DNA of 64,000 nt from VYFG01 sp965248685 (GTDB taxonomy: Bacteria; Pseudomonadota; Gammaproteobacteria; Arenicellales; Poriferihabitantaceae): the NCBI GenBank assembly GCA_965248685.1, contig CBDFKC010000003.1, positions 310,001 through 374,000 on the forward strand. The letters run 5' to 3'. The notes under the pieces are model-generated. The model made no database searches and had not been told where the DNA came from. It saw only the letters and a list, made by a program, of their open reading frames with translations. A program made the translations under genes and the position numbers. This document shows positions 17,691-26,445 of this stretch, piece after piece (within the stretch, counting starts at the first letter, position 1; each line of letters opens with the position of its first letter).

Positions 17691-17889
17691 AGAGACTGTC
17701 GTAAAGTGATTGGCTGGATGCACAGAATAGACATATAGACTCATGCATATATATGTAATTACACCACAATCCTTGATTTCTGACGCAGATAATTAGTTCA
17801 GTAAAAATAGATTTTACGGGTTAATTAATCCGACTTATGTGCATTACAATGGAAAATCAAAACAATTATTTATACAAGAGGCAAGGAAT

Positions 17890-18801
17890 ATGTCGAACTT
17901 AACTGATGTCTGCGTGATCGGACTTGGCTCAATCGGCTGGGGTGCGGCTATTTCTTTGCTGCGAGAAGGATTTACTGTGCATGGTGCTGACTTGCGACCC
18001 GAAGTAGCCGAACAATTTAAAGCCGAAGGAGGTACGCCCTACGTTTTCCCAGCCGAAGCTGCCGAGCAAGCGTCAGTCGTAATGACTTTCGTCGTCAATG
18101 ATACACAGACTGAACAGGTATTATTTGGAGAACAGGGCGCGGCCCTCACTGCAACACCCAACACCTTGTTTATTAATTGCAGCACAATGCCAGCAAGTTC
18201 CGCAGTAACAATTGGTCAGCGTTTGGAATCTTCGGAGATGCAGGTAATGGATGCACCGGTGTCAGGTGGACCGGCAAGAGCATTACGGGGCGACTTGACT
18301 GTGATGGCATCCGGTAGTGCCAAAGCATTCGACATTGCTGAGCCAATACTTGACGCCATATCTGCCAAGGTTTATCAACTAGGAGTCGAAGTTGGCCAGG
18401 CATCTAGAATTAAGATGATAAATCAACTGCTGTCCGGCGTGCATATCGCTGCTACCGCAGAGGCAATAACACTTGCAGCAAATAGTAATGTCGACCTGAA
18501 AACGCTATACGAGGTTATAACGCATTCAACTGGCAACTCATGGATGTTTGAAGATCGTGGTGCCCATATTGTTAATGGAGATTATGCGCCAAGGTCCCCA
18601 ATCGATACTATCGTGAAGGATCTTGGCATTGTTAACTTTGAAGCGGAGCTAACAGGATCGGAAATTCCGCTATCAAAAGCCGCATTAGCATTATTCTCTG
18701 AGGCCGCAGCAAAGGGGCTGGGTAGAGAAGATGGTTCTGTGATCGCTAAATTGCTAGGAGAAAAATCTGGTACCCAGCTACCAGGACTGAAAAAAGGATA
18801 A
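17890..18801 (+). CDS. NAD-binding beta-hydroxyacid dehydrogenase, L-threonate dehydrogenase-like
   Basis: The 303-residue product is of the 3-hydroxyisobutyrate dehydrogenase family: Rossmann motif VIGLGSIGWGAA at the N-terminus, substrate-binding DAPVSGGPARALRGDLTVMA, and the catalytic lysine in QASRIKMINQLLSG. The GLGSIGWGAA signature and acidic D at the end of the second strand (HGADLRPE) suggest NAD+ and resemble LtnD-type L-threonate dehydrogenases more than HIBADH. ATG 17890 follows AAGG at a suitable gap; the ATG 17 codons earlier has none. The usual partners of LtnD (OtnK kinase, OtnC aldolase) are not near, so the substrate is uncertain. Confidence 0.88.
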   Translation: MSNLTDVCVIGLGSIGWGAAISLLREGFTVHGADLRPEVAEQFKAEGGTPYVFPAEAAEQASVVMTFVVNDTQTEQVLFGEQGAALTATPNTLFINCSTMPASSAVTIGQRLESSEMQVMDAPVSGGPARALRGDLTVMASGSAKAFDIAEPILDAISAKVYQLGVEVGQASRIKMINQLLSGVHIAATAEAITLAANSNVDLKTLYEVITHSTGNSWMFEDRGAHIVNGDYAPRSPIDTIVKDLGIVNFEAELTGSEIPLSKAALALFSEAAAKGLGREDGSVIAKLLGEKSGTQLPGLKKG

Positions 18802-18929
18802 CTGACGATTAACTAATATTCTTGATTAGATAAGCAAAATATTAACTTCTATTTCCAGCAGAAACCCAGAAATATTTATTTAACAATCGTAAATAAATCC
18901 GGATTTAGTACGGTACTATTGACGCTGTT

Positions 18930-19742
18930 TTACACACCCTCCGCTGCTGTCTGGTTGTTCTCCTGGTCCATTTCCAAGTCAAAGGTAAAAGCGGTCCAAT
19001 TCCCTGGTTCGCTCTCAACCGTCAATTTGCCGCCATGGCGCTCGACGATCGATCTTGAAATACTGAGTCCAAGCCCCGTTCCCTTTTCAGCAGGCTTTGT
19101 CGAGTGAAACGGGTTAAATATCTCTGACAGTTCAGTAGCGGATATACCGAGGCCGTTGTCTACGATCTCCAGATAATATCGACCATGGGTTTGTTTTCCA
19201 TAAAGTTGTATTTCCCCCGTCCAGTTCTGTTGAACCTTTTTGTCATTAATCGAGTCGGCTCCATTATTGAGTAAATTAACGATCACCTGGGTGATGCTCG
19301 ACGCGTGACCAACCATGCGATAAGGCGCGCTCAAAATGGGGGTAACGTTAATATTTTCCGTCTTCTTTGCGGACAACCGCATTGACGTTGCCACCGCATC
19401 ACCCATTAAAAAAGTGTCGTCGAGGCCATTCCCTGCTGTTTCTTTGTGTGAAAGCAGCTTTAGATCTTTCACAATATTTAGTATGCGCATATGACCGTCC
19501 TGTATGTCATTCACAACCGACTCGAAGTCAGCCGCAGGCATTTCCCTGCCTTCAGACTGCAATATACTGATACCTAACATAGCATAGTTAAGCGGATTGT
19601 TGATTTCGTGGGCCAGCGCAGCCGACAGCATACCGAGCGCCTTCAGCTTTTCGGCGTGTATGGCTTGCAGGTCACTGTCAACGTCATTGCCCCAGGGCTG
19701 ATTCGCCTCCCCTGGTAGATTTTTCTTGTTTGTAGAGAACAC
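18930..19742 (-). CDS. Cytoplasmic sensor histidine kinase without a recognised sensor domain
   Basis: The 270-residue product has no membrane segment and no sensor domain beyond about 25 residues. The dimerisation/phospho-acceptor box is LSAALAHEINNPLNY with His45. The ATP-binding domain shows the N-box QVIVNLLNNGADSI, the G1 box DNGLGIS, and the G2 box GTGLGLSIS. The NtrB-like HEINNPL form is common in hybrid or partner kinases. It begins 16 bases after the stop of the receiver-protein gene, so the two form a two-gene operon in which the receiver is first. It probably receives input by protein contact or from the receiver itself. Confidence 0.93.
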   Translation of the reverse strand: MFSTNKKNLPGEANQPWGNDVDSDLQAIHAEKLKALGMLSAALAHEINNPLNYAMLGISILQSEGREMPAADFESVVNDIQDGHMRILNIVKDLKLLSHKETAGNGLDDTFLMGDAVATSMRLSAKKTENINVTPILSAPYRMVGHASSITQVIVNLLNNGADSINDKKVQQNWTGEIQLYGKQTHGRYYLEIVDNGLGISATELSEIFNPFHSTKPAEKGTGLGLSISRSIVERHGGKLTVESEPGNWTAFTFDLEMDQENNQTAAEGV

Positions 19743-19758
19743 TTCCGGCTCCTATTTT

Positions 19759-20154
19759 TTATCCACTACCACCGTTAGAATAATGATCCTTTAGGGCCGC
19801 GTCAATGGTTTCCAACACACGATCGTTAGCCCAGGGTTTCTCCAATACCCCGAAGATCATCCCTTTCGACTGAAATGTCGCAAAGTCATAACCCGCCACA
19901 TCGCCGGTCGAGGCGATCACGGCAATGTGTTTATAGTGTTCATAGAGGTGCTCTATGAGGACGAGTCCATTTTCGTTCGGCATTTTCATATCGGTGATGA
20001 CCAAACCGATCTCTATATCCCCGGCTTCCAGGAACTGGATCGCCTCACGGACACTCTGTGCCACGTGCGTTGGATGCCAACGATTGAGGTATCGCTGGGC
20101 CAATCGCATGGTGATCGGTTCGTCGTCTACCAGCAATATAGAAGGATTACTCAT
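19759..20154 (-). CDS. Single-domain response regulator (receiver only)
   Basis: The 131-residue product is a stand-alone CheY-like receiver. Asp10 and Asp11 of the acidic pocket, the phospho-acceptor Asp55 (LVITDMKMPN), Thr83 (IASTGD) and Lys106 (EKPW) are all present. There is no output domain. It is the first gene of an operon with the histidine kinase at 18930-19742 and probably modulates it or relays the signal to another partner. The PAS-only protein at 22168-23286 is a possible further member of the pathway, on position alone. Confidence 0.94.
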   Translation of the reverse strand: MSNPSILLVDDEPITMRLAQRYLNRWHPTHVAQSVREAIQFLEAGDIEIGLVITDMKMPNENGLVLIEHLYEHYKHIAVIASTGDVAGYDFATFQSKGMIFGVLEKPWANDRVLETIDAALKDHYSNGGSG

Positions 20155-20269
20155 TCTGTTTCACAATCGAATAAACGGCTTCAACTATTCAAATTCGGGG
20201 CGTTTCCTAGCATAATTCACTGATCACTAGATAGGAAGTTATAACAAGATATAAAAGAGATACAAAAAA

Positions 20270-21163
20270 ATGTATACAAAGCTGACACAGGAACAACTAG
20301 GGTACTATAACCGCTATGGTTATGTTGTCGTTGAAAACGTCATTGATACCACTACAATTGCGCGAATGTTAGGGGAGATCGAGCGGTGGACCCACGAAAG
20401 CCGGCACTACACCCAGAGCTATGGCGCATTGATTGATGGACATCCCCGGTTTGACCTGGAGCCGGGCCATCATAAAACCAAACCAAAACTCCGGCGCGTC
20501 ACCAACCCGATAGAAGTTTCATCGGTGTTTTTCGACACCATCTTATGGGGCCAGCTCCCAGGACTTCTGACGCCGATTCTGGGTGAAGATATCAAATTTG
20601 ATCACTGTAAACTGAATAACAAGCAACCGGGCATGAGTGCCAAGGTTCAATACCATCAGGATCATATTTTTGAGCCCCAAACTAATGACTCTGTAGTAGT
20701 TGCCCTATTGCTGCTGACCGACAATACCGTAGAAAACGGTTGCCTAAGAATCGTACCCGGTTCCCACCGCACAAAATATAGTCATACAAATGGCGGTAGT
20801 TTTGTTGGACGCATCGATGCATCCCATACCGACCATTTTGATGCGATGGCGCACACCATAGAGGGGAAAGCCGGGTCCGTTTGCTTAATGCATACCTGGT
20901 CCGTCCATTCATCGGACAGGAACCGGTCGTCAGTCCCGCGACCCGTTCTCATTACGGAATATAAGGCAGCGGATGCGTATCCGCTGACAGTCCACAAACT
21001 ACCTTCTCGTTATATGGATGCAGTGGTTCTCGGGAGCGACTTAGCACCCCGCTATAGAGAGGTCCAGGATTTCGAGATTTCAGCGACCTATACGGGGGAT
21101 TCGCTGTTTGATCTACAGGACATTGTGGATGAGGATCACTACCAGTCTGCGCAAGGCATGTAG
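20270..21163 (+). CDS. Phytanoyl-CoA dioxygenase (PhyH)-family Fe(II)/2-oxoglutarate oxygenase
   Basis: The 297-residue product has the PhyH layout: the N-terminal GYVVVENVID block, the iron-binding VQYHQDH (His129 and Asp131), an acidic/aliphatic core (VVVALLLLTDNTVENGCLRI then VPGSHR), and the distal iron ligand His213 in TWSVHSSDRN, with a nearby Arg to bind 2-oxoglutarate. It would hydroxylate a small substrate; the family includes ectoine hydroxylase and many natural-product enzymes. It is divergent from the receiver/kinase operon and convergent with an EamA exporter, which may export its product. Substrate unknown. Confidence 0.9.
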   Translation: MYTKLTQEQLGYYNRYGYVVVENVIDTTTIARMLGEIERWTHESRHYTQSYGALIDGHPRFDLEPGHHKTKPKLRRVTNPIEVSSVFFDTILWGQLPGLLTPILGEDIKFDHCKLNNKQPGMSAKVQYHQDHIFEPQTNDSVVVALLLLTDNTVENGCLRIVPGSHRTKYSHTNGGSFVGRIDASHTDHFDAMAHTIEGKAGSVCLMHTWSVHSSDRNRSSVPRPVLITEYKAADAYPLTVHKLPSRYMDAVVLGSDLAPRYREVQDFEISATYTGDSLFDLQDIVDEDHYQSAQGM

Positions 21164-21186
21164 CGCGTTTAATCTGCTCGATTAAT

Positions 21187-22086
21187 CTAATCGCCCGATT
21201 CGGTTGGTCTAAGGGATAATACAATGCCGGTGATAATGACAAGAACGATTCCCAGAACCGAGATCATCGTTAAGTGATCACCAAACCACCACAACCCAAT
21301 AAAGGCGGCAAAAATAATTTCGGTATATGTCAGTGGTGACAATGTGGACGCCTTGGCATGTTTCATCGCGACAAATATCCCAAAGTGCGCCAGTGCTGCG
21401 AATGACCCCATAATGACCCCTAGCCACAGATCATGACCTACCAAATGTACGTCATTCGAGTTAAAATCTGGTAACAAGGGAATAATAGCGGCACCGATCG
21501 CACCACTATAAAGTGAGGAAAAAATCGGGGAGGTATCGGCACTCATTAATTTCGTCAGAAAGACGTATATCCCCATGAGGACGCCTGCAATGACGGCGCT
21601 GGCAGCAAGACTAACATTACCTTGGAAGGAGGGGTAGAGAATCAAAATGATACCGGCAAATCCCAATAAGATAAACAGGGCATCGATCAGCGAGACGGAT
21701 TCTTTCAGAAAAATGACCGATAGAATGACAGCGATGATGGGAAACACGTATAGCACAGCCATTGCTTCGGCGAGCGGCATCTGCGCGATGCTATGGAAGA
21801 AAAATATAGACGAAAAGACTAATGCTAAACCACGACTTATCTGGAGTTTATGATTACCGACCGGATGGTTATCTCGAACCTTATAGAAATGCCAACTAGC
21901 GATACAGAGCGTGGTAAACAAATGAAACACGTAGCGGTACCAGACAACAACCAGGACACTGTTGGTCGTGCTCAGTTGTTTGGCGATCCCATCACTCATC
22001 GCCATTAAACACGCATACCCAATGACGAGACTGATACCAATTACTTTGTTCGGTACAAAAACCCCTTCTTCCAACTGGCCAGTCAT
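21187..22086 (-). CDS. EamA/DMT-family transporter
   Basis: The 299-residue product has ten predicted membrane segments arranged as two EamA repeats (about 11-130 and 150-295), with typical segments such as FFHSIAQMPLAEAMAVLYVF in the first half and ASTLSPLTYTEIIFAAFIGL in the second. It is a member of the drug/metabolite transporter superfamily, usually an exporter of amino acids or metabolites. ATG 22086 was preferred to the TTG one codon upstream. It ends 23 bases from the convergent PhyH-family gene. Confidence 0.93.
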   Translation of the reverse strand: MTGQLEEGVFVPNKVIGISLVIGYACLMAMSDGIAKQLSTTNSVLVVVWYRYVFHLFTTLCIASWHFYKVRDNHPVGNHKLQISRGLALVFSSIFFFHSIAQMPLAEAMAVLYVFPIIAVILSVIFLKESVSLIDALFILLGFAGIILILYPSFQGNVSLAASAVIAGVLMGIYVFLTKLMSADTSPIFSSLYSGAIGAAIIPLLPDFNSNDVHLVGHDLWLGVIMGSFAALAHFGIFVAMKHAKASTLSPLTYTEIIFAAFIGLWWFGDHLTMISVLGIVLVIITGIVLSLRPTESGD

Positions 22087-22167
22087 CAAAAATTAGTTAT
22101 TTATGGATTGTTCGCTATATGACGCAACAAACCTTGAACTATCGAACCAATTCAATAATATTATTAT

Positions 22168-23286
22168 ATGAACAGCGAACGAACCCCTCAAGCGCTTAAA
22201 TTAGTACAACACAGTATGTCCAAGTCGTCAACGTTCAAGAGTTTCTTCGACACTACGGGCTGTTTTCATGTCAAGAAATCCGGGGAAATCATCGGGCACA
22301 ATGGCGCGTTACTAGAACTCTTGGGATACCCGGCAGACATCTCGCTGTCGGGCCGATTATTCCCTGAATTTTGTAACTCGATTCAAAAGTTGGAATGGAA
22401 TGCGCTACTGGATCAGCTATACAAAGAGAGCGCAGTCCGTTTTGATGCAATTTTTAATACGTATTCTGGTGATTTTATTCAGATCAATTGTTTAGGCGTT
22501 TATGAGTTAGGCGCGAGCATTATCGACATCTATATTTATCGCGATCTCAACGCTTCGGAAATGCTGAGCACGGCATTGACCCGGTTAGATACTTTCGAAG
22601 CATTTGCTGATACCAACCTGCTCGATATCAATATAAAGGACACTCAGTCGCGTTACCTGGTGACGAGCGCGCTGTTTGAGCAAACCTTTAGCTTCCCACC
22701 TGGTTTTGCCATCGGTAAAACACCCGAAGAAATATTCCCCAAGGCCTTTGCAGATCACGTCATGGCGCATGACCAACAGGTATTAAGTAGTAACCGAGTC
22801 GTATCTCAGATTGACGTAGTGCCCACGACTCAGCAACATTTACTGGTGCAGAAATTCCCGGTTTACAGAAACGGTTCAATTTTTGGTATTGGCGCATTCA
22901 TCGTCGAGGTCAGTGCGTTAAAACACAGTGAACAGCGCCTGATGGAGTCCAGAAACAGATACCAGGATTTCTACGCATTAAGCACTGATACGCTGATTGA
23001 GACAGACGCGAACTGGATTATAAAAAGAACCAACTTGGACGGCACGATCAGTATCACAGGCCTCGGCTTCGAAATCGGTACAGAGTTATTGACGGTGCTC
23101 AAAAAAAACGGTTCGCAGCCCGATACATGGCAGCAGTTGATAAACCAACTGGACGATGGGGCGTCAAAATCGGAGGTATTCCGACTGAACAATGGGAAAA
23201 GAATCCGGGTGAGCATTATCCAAAATAGTGACGTAGCGGAGGCAGTCATCTACCGCGTGGCAATCTCACTGATTTCTGCACGTTAG
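22168..23286 (+). CDS. Protein with tandem PAS-like domains and no output domain
   Basis: The 372-residue soluble product appears to hold two to three PAS folds: about 25-130 (GCFHVKKSGEIIGHNGALLE), 150-250 (DTNLLDINIKDTQSRYLVTS then IGKTPEEIF, ending in an IGAFIVEVSALKHSEQRL linker), and 260-365 (FYALSTDTLIETDANWIIKR). The SEQRLMESRNRYQDFY linker is the signalling helix found between PAS domains. No kinase, GGDEF or HTH follows; the protein stops at the end of the last PAS. It could act as an adaptor for the nearby receiver/kinase pair, which is inference. It starts at ATG 22168. Confidence 0.8.
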   Translation: MNSERTPQALKLVQHSMSKSSTFKSFFDTTGCFHVKKSGEIIGHNGALLELLGYPADISLSGRLFPEFCNSIQKLEWNALLDQLYKESAVRFDAIFNTYSGDFIQINCLGVYELGASIIDIYIYRDLNASEMLSTALTRLDTFEAFADTNLLDINIKDTQSRYLVTSALFEQTFSFPPGFAIGKTPEEIFPKAFADHVMAHDQQVLSSNRVVSQIDVVPTTQQHLLVQKFPVYRNGSIFGIGAFIVEVSALKHSEQRLMESRNRYQDFYALSTDTLIETDANWIIKRTNLDGTISITGLGFEIGTELLTVLKKNGSQPDTWQQLINQLDDGASKSEVFRLNNGKRIRVSIIQNSDVAEAVIYRVAISLISAR

Positions 23287-23346
23287 CCATCGTGAGTGCC
23301 ATTGGCGAGGAATTAGTCTAATAACTGTCTGACCAAGAAATAAAAT

Positions 23347-23433
23347 TCACCTATTTAAACTTTCGTTACTCAACTGTCGGGATACTGATGGTATTGCTCG
23401 CCCACTTGCATCGATGTGTAATATGTGATTCAT
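23347..23433 (-). pseudogene. azoR: Truncated start of an FMN-dependent NADH-azoreductase gene
   Basis: ATG 23433, preceded by AGGAG, opens a frame that reads MNHILHIDASGRAIPSVSRQ then LSNESLNR and a TGA at 23349-23347. This is the N-terminus of AzoR/AcpD azoreductases (pattern 'ILHIdsSprg..S.SR.Ls'), which continue for about 200 residues. The rest is absent. It follows the pirin gene by 28 bases; pirin and azoreductase genes often occur together, so an operon partner has been lost here. The ribosome-binding site is intact, so a 28-residue peptide may still be made. Confidence 0.7.
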
Positions 23434-23461
23434 TGAAATTCTCCTGGTTATTCGCCCAAAA

Positions 23462-24163
23462 CTACTGGGTTATTTTTTGTGGCACGTCGATCACCAGTAG
23501 TTTGGAATCACTTAGCGCCTTCATGTTGACGGAAGATAATTCTGTTACTTCCAGGCCGTCGCCCCTGTTCAGAAAATACCCCTCAATCTCAAGCGAGCCT
23601 TCCGACACCAGAACGTAGATCTGTTGCTTAATTGGATGAGTCAGCTCAGTGCCTTCGATAAGATGTCCTGCATAAATAAATGCATCTTGATGAATGGTTA
23701 GGGGCGCATCAGCGTTGCCGGACACTAACAGCGTGAGCGAATCTGTGGTCGGTTTTTTTGGAAATTCGTAACTGTCCCATCGCGGTTTAGCCTCGAGTTG
23801 ATTCGGCTCAATCCATATTTGGAAGATGTTGGTGTCCTCACTTTCCAGGTTAAATTCCGAGTGAAATACACCAGTGCCGGCGCTCATCACTTGAACGTCA
23901 CCGGCTACGGTGCGACCGACATTGCCATTACTGTCTCGATGCGTGATCGCACCTTCTCTGACGTAGGTAATGATCTCCATGTTCTTGTGTGGATGAGTAT
24001 CAAAACCTGCGCCTGCTTTTATCACATCGTCGTTGATGACGCGTAACACACCAAACTGTTGTCGTTCTGGATCCTGATAGCTGGCAAAGCTGAAATGGTG
24101 CCGGGCGTCGAGCCAACCGTGATTGGCATGGCCAAGGTTTGCGTAGGGATAATGAGTAACCAT
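23462..24163 (-). CDS. Pirin-family protein (quercetin 2,3-dioxygenase-like, YhhW type)
   Basis: The 233-residue product is a bicupin of the pirin family. The metal ligands are visible as DTHPHKNMEI (His57 and His59) and VFHSEFN (His101 and Glu103), and the C-terminal cupin has lost the ligands as usual. ATG 24163 is preceded by AAGGAG at 8 bases, which settles the start; the longer frame upstream has no support. YhhW-type proteins can open the flavonol ring in vitro, but the in vivo role is unclear. The gene is upstream of the truncated azoreductase gene and divergent from a broken LysR gene, which was probably its regulator. Confidence 0.93.
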   Translation of the reverse strand: MVTHYPYANLGHANHGWLDARHHFSFASYQDPERQQFGVLRVINDDVIKAGAGFDTHPHKNMEIITYVREGAITHRDSNGNVGRTVAGDVQVMSAGTGVFHSEFNLESEDTNIFQIWIEPNQLEAKPRWDSYEFPKKPTTDSLTLLVSGNADAPLTIHQDAFIYAGHLIEGTELTHPIKQQIYVLVSEGSLEIEGYFLNRGDGLEVTELSSVNMKALSDSKLLVIDVPQKITQ

Positions 24164-24325
24164 TGTTGGTCTCCTTAATTTAAATAGTCGAATTACCCTT
24201 TCAGTGGAGCAGGAAGCAGCCTGTCTACAATGGGTAAATGTTTGATCGAGATCCCACAATACCAGTTCCATTTAAAATGATAATATGCAATATTGTAATT
24301 TGATTAGTTCCGTTTGGTATTTAAT

Positions 24326-24440
24326 ATGGATCATATCTCCCGCGTTGGCATATTTCTCGAGGTGGCTAAATACCGAAAGCTTTGCCGGCGCTGCGCGCGC
24401 CCTGAGGCTAACTGGACCGGCTATTAGTAAGCAGGTGCAC
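24326..24440 (+). pseudogene. N-terminal remnant of a LysR-family regulator, cut by an IS remnant
   Basis: ATG 24326 starts MDHISRVGIFLEVAK. A frame change near 24370 leads into NTESFAGAARALRLTGPAIS and KQV, the recognition helix of a LysR wHTH. The match stops at about 24440, where sequence of an IS3-type orfA, reading the other way, begins. The gene would be divergent from pirin, as expected for its regulator. It is broken twice, by frameshift and by the element. Confidence 0.8.
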
Positions 24441-24779
24441 CTTGGACAAAAAATCATTTTCCATGGTTAACTGGCCGATCTTGGCCTGCAGTTCTTTTAC
24501 CTCCCCAGCTTGATCTTTGCGGACTTCCGCTGGATTCTCAAACAGGTCGCTGATGTTATCCTTCAACATGCGTTGCTAGGCTTGTATCTGACTCACATGG
24601 CATCGTATTCTGACGCTAGCTGTGCCAGGGTCTTATCGCCTTTTAGGGCCGCCAGAGCTACTTTGGCTTTGAAAGTGGGTGAGTGATTTCTTCGCTTTTT
24701 ACGCATTTCTGTTCCTCGTTTACACGGGGTAAAATTAACAGAAAATACACTTATCGGTCTGTCCTAATTTTGGGGTCCA
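24441..24779 (-). mobile_element. IS3-family element remnant with decayed orfA
   Basis: The minus strand from the outer end at 24779 begins TGGACCCCAAAATTAGGACA, a terminal inverted repeat of IS3 style. ATG 24706 opens MRKKRRNHSPTFKAKVALAA then LKGDKTLAQLASEYD, the HTH part of OrfA, and stops at TGA 24595-24593. A one-base shift gives HVSQIQA, a TAG where Trp is expected, QRMLKDN, and the coiled-coil part EVKELQAKIGQLTMENDFLS. OrfB and the other end are absent; the element is fused directly to the LysR remnant at about 24440. Confidence 0.85.
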
Positions 24780-25101
24780 CTTCTCATATCACTGATTAGC
24801 TCGGGACGTGCCTGCAAATACTCTTTGTCCTGCATATTCGACAGGCACTCGCGGAGCTGTTTAATTTAATCGCTGAATAATAATCTGCTTTTACCATATT
24901 AAGGTTAGTGATTGATGACATGATTACGGATTGGTTGGACTCATTTTTCACTGTTCCTACAGTTATCTCCGATAGTGCCCTTGTGAGGTACGAGAAAGAC
25001 AATTAATGCTAAAATAACTCTAAATCGAGGTCTCAACCAATAGACGCACAAAGTGCGCAACCGGCTGAGGTGGGAAAAATACCAAGAATTTAATTAGTGT
25101 T
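24780..25101. other. Gap between the IS remnant and the IHF-like gene
   Basis: No full gene was recognised. On the minus strand near 24790-24860 a short open stretch reads QLRECLSNMQDKEYLQARPE then LISDM, which may be the tail of a gene interrupted by the IS element. A small palindrome (GCAC AAA GTGC) lies near 25047. Confidence 0.35.
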
Positions 25102-25416
25102 ATGGGCGGAACACGGCTAGGCGGTTGGCTGACAAAAAGTGAATTGATAAAGGCCATCAGCGGCGCAGACTCACAGTTTTCATCAGATGATACGGAACTG
25201 GCGGTAAATACCATTCTTAAACAATTCATTAATGCGCTGATCGCAGGAGAACGAATTGAAATTAGGGGTTTCGGTAGTTTCTATCTAATGTATCAACCAC
25301 CACGAAATGGAAGGAACCCGAAAACGGGGAAGAGAATGACGATATCTGAAAAATACCGCGTCCATTTCAAACCCGGTGCTAGTTTACGGAGTTTAGTTAA
25401 CGACAGAGCGGGTTAA
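25102..25416 (+). CDS. HU/IHF-family DNA-binding protein, IHF-beta-like
   Basis: The 104-residue product has the IHF-beta core: LTKSELIKAISG at the N-terminus, then ERIEIRGFGSFYLMYQPPRN, GRNPKTGKRM (the beta arm whose Pro intercalates into DNA) and VHFKPGASLRSLVND. IHF bends DNA and helps recombination, replication and transcription. The N-terminus has about 9 extra residues (MGGTRLGGW) before the usual start; ATG 25102 is the only ATG, and a CTG nearer the core is possible. It lies alone in an AT-rich stretch with IS and hypothetical genes, away from the rpsA neighbourhood normal for ihfB, so it may be an extra copy carried by an island. Confidence 0.88.
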   Translation: MGGTRLGGWLTKSELIKAISGADSQFSSDDTELAVNTILKQFINALIAGERIEIRGFGSFYLMYQPPRNGRNPKTGKRMTISEKYRVHFKPGASLRSLVNDRAG

Positions 25417-25676
25417 TACCCATTCAGGGATGCTCAGTTGTATTGATTCTGACCCGGTTGTGCGGTTCAAATGTCTAAATTATTTCTAATAGATAATAGC
25501 TAACTAAATGGTCATTAAATAGAGAATTAGTTCATAAAAAATTCTCCTTGGGGCATATAAAGCAATCTTCCGAGAGATTTGCTAAACTGGACAGAATGCT
25601 CAAAGGGGAATGGGCGGCTCCAAATCTGCCTATCATGTTTTGCGATCCTGTGAGGGGTCGAGGGGGAGTATATATA

Positions 25677-25928
25677 ATGATTAAGATCGAGGATTATCTA
25701 TCCATCGATGAAGACGGCTTGCCATGTGTTGTTGAAGATCTTTACGAAAAAGCTGCTTTGTTGACGAGTCAAGAACGGAGTGAGTTGATGCAGGCGCTCG
25801 AAAACGAAGAAAAAAGGCTAGAAAGGCAAAGCCAGATGTTGGATAAGAATGTAAAAAATTATAAGTTGGTTTTGAATCAGATATTCAAAATTGGCGTCGA
25901 TAGTTCGGTGATAAAGAAGATTCACTGA
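25677..25928 (+). CDS. Hypothetical small acidic helical protein
   Basis: From ATG 25677, preceded by GGGGGAG at a 9-base gap, the frame gives 83 residues. The N-terminal part (MIKIEDYLSIDEDGLPCVVE) is acidic, and the rest (SELMQALENEEKRLERQSQM then LDKNVKNYKL) is strongly helical and probably coiled-coil. An earlier TTG at 25548 would add 43 residues with less support. I do not recognise a family. The AT-rich codons and neighbours suggest an island gene. Confidence 0.5.
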   Translation: MIKIEDYLSIDEDGLPCVVEDLYEKAALLTSQERSELMQALENEEKRLERQSQMLDKNVKNYKLVLNQIFKIGVDSSVIKKIH

Positions 25929-26034
25929 CGCATCGACTTCAAATGTCAATAGACCTCGCTCCGATGACTATCTGCGTGTTACCGCTGTAGCGACACGGAA
26001 AATTGGAATTGGGACTTCCTTCTGCTAACTACCT

Positions 26035-26445
26035 GTGAAAGTAATAACTCGATATTTACTTATCTTCGTTGCATTTGTTGTTTCTTTTCTCCTTATTTTA
26101 TTAACCTATGAAAAATACGTTGTTTCTGGTTTACCTGAAGTAAGATCAATTCCATTCAGGCCGTGGGAATTTTGTTGGCTTCCCGTTGGCATCGTGGCTG
26201 TCTATGCTGGTAGGAAGGCAAAGTCTGCTCTGTCCGTTTCTACAGTCAGTTTTGTCGGTACGGGTGGTTATGTTACAGCGCTACAATATACACGGCAGGG
26301 ATTTTATGATATCGAGTCAACATCAAACGCACACTACATGCTGTTGCTGTCGGTTTGTGTTAGCGTTTTTATTGTTCTTTTGGTTGTTGTCGGACTCTCT
26401 TGGGTTTCAAGAATTATAATTAAGCCGAGAAACACAACTATTTGA
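26035..26445 (+). CDS. Hypothetical membrane protein
   Basis: Starting at GTG 26035, the 136-residue product has three or four membrane segments: about 6-26 (YLLIFVAFVVSFLLILLTYE), 45-60, 66-88 and 103-128 (LLLSVCVSVFIVLLVVVGLS). The loops are short and the C-terminus is basic. There is no recognised motif. The composition is AT-rich like its neighbours. It may be a genuine small membrane protein of the island; function unknown. Confidence 0.5.
   Translation: MKVITRYLLIFVAFVVSFLLILLTYEKYVVSGLPEVRSIPFRPWEFCWLPVGIVAVYAGRKAKSALSVSTVSFVGTGGYVTALQYTRQGFYDIESTSNAHYMLLLSVCVSVFIVLLVVVGLSWVSRIIIKPRNTTI

Noticed and set aside
23451..23478. CCCA...TGGG hairpin with a T run at the end of the PAS-protein gene
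   Set aside because: The stem is only four pairs and overlaps the pirin stop; not strong enough to list as a terminator.
24796..25002. A 68-codon minus-strand frame after the IS remnant
   Set aside because: No motif; a different frame in the same place looks more protein-like, so neither is secure.
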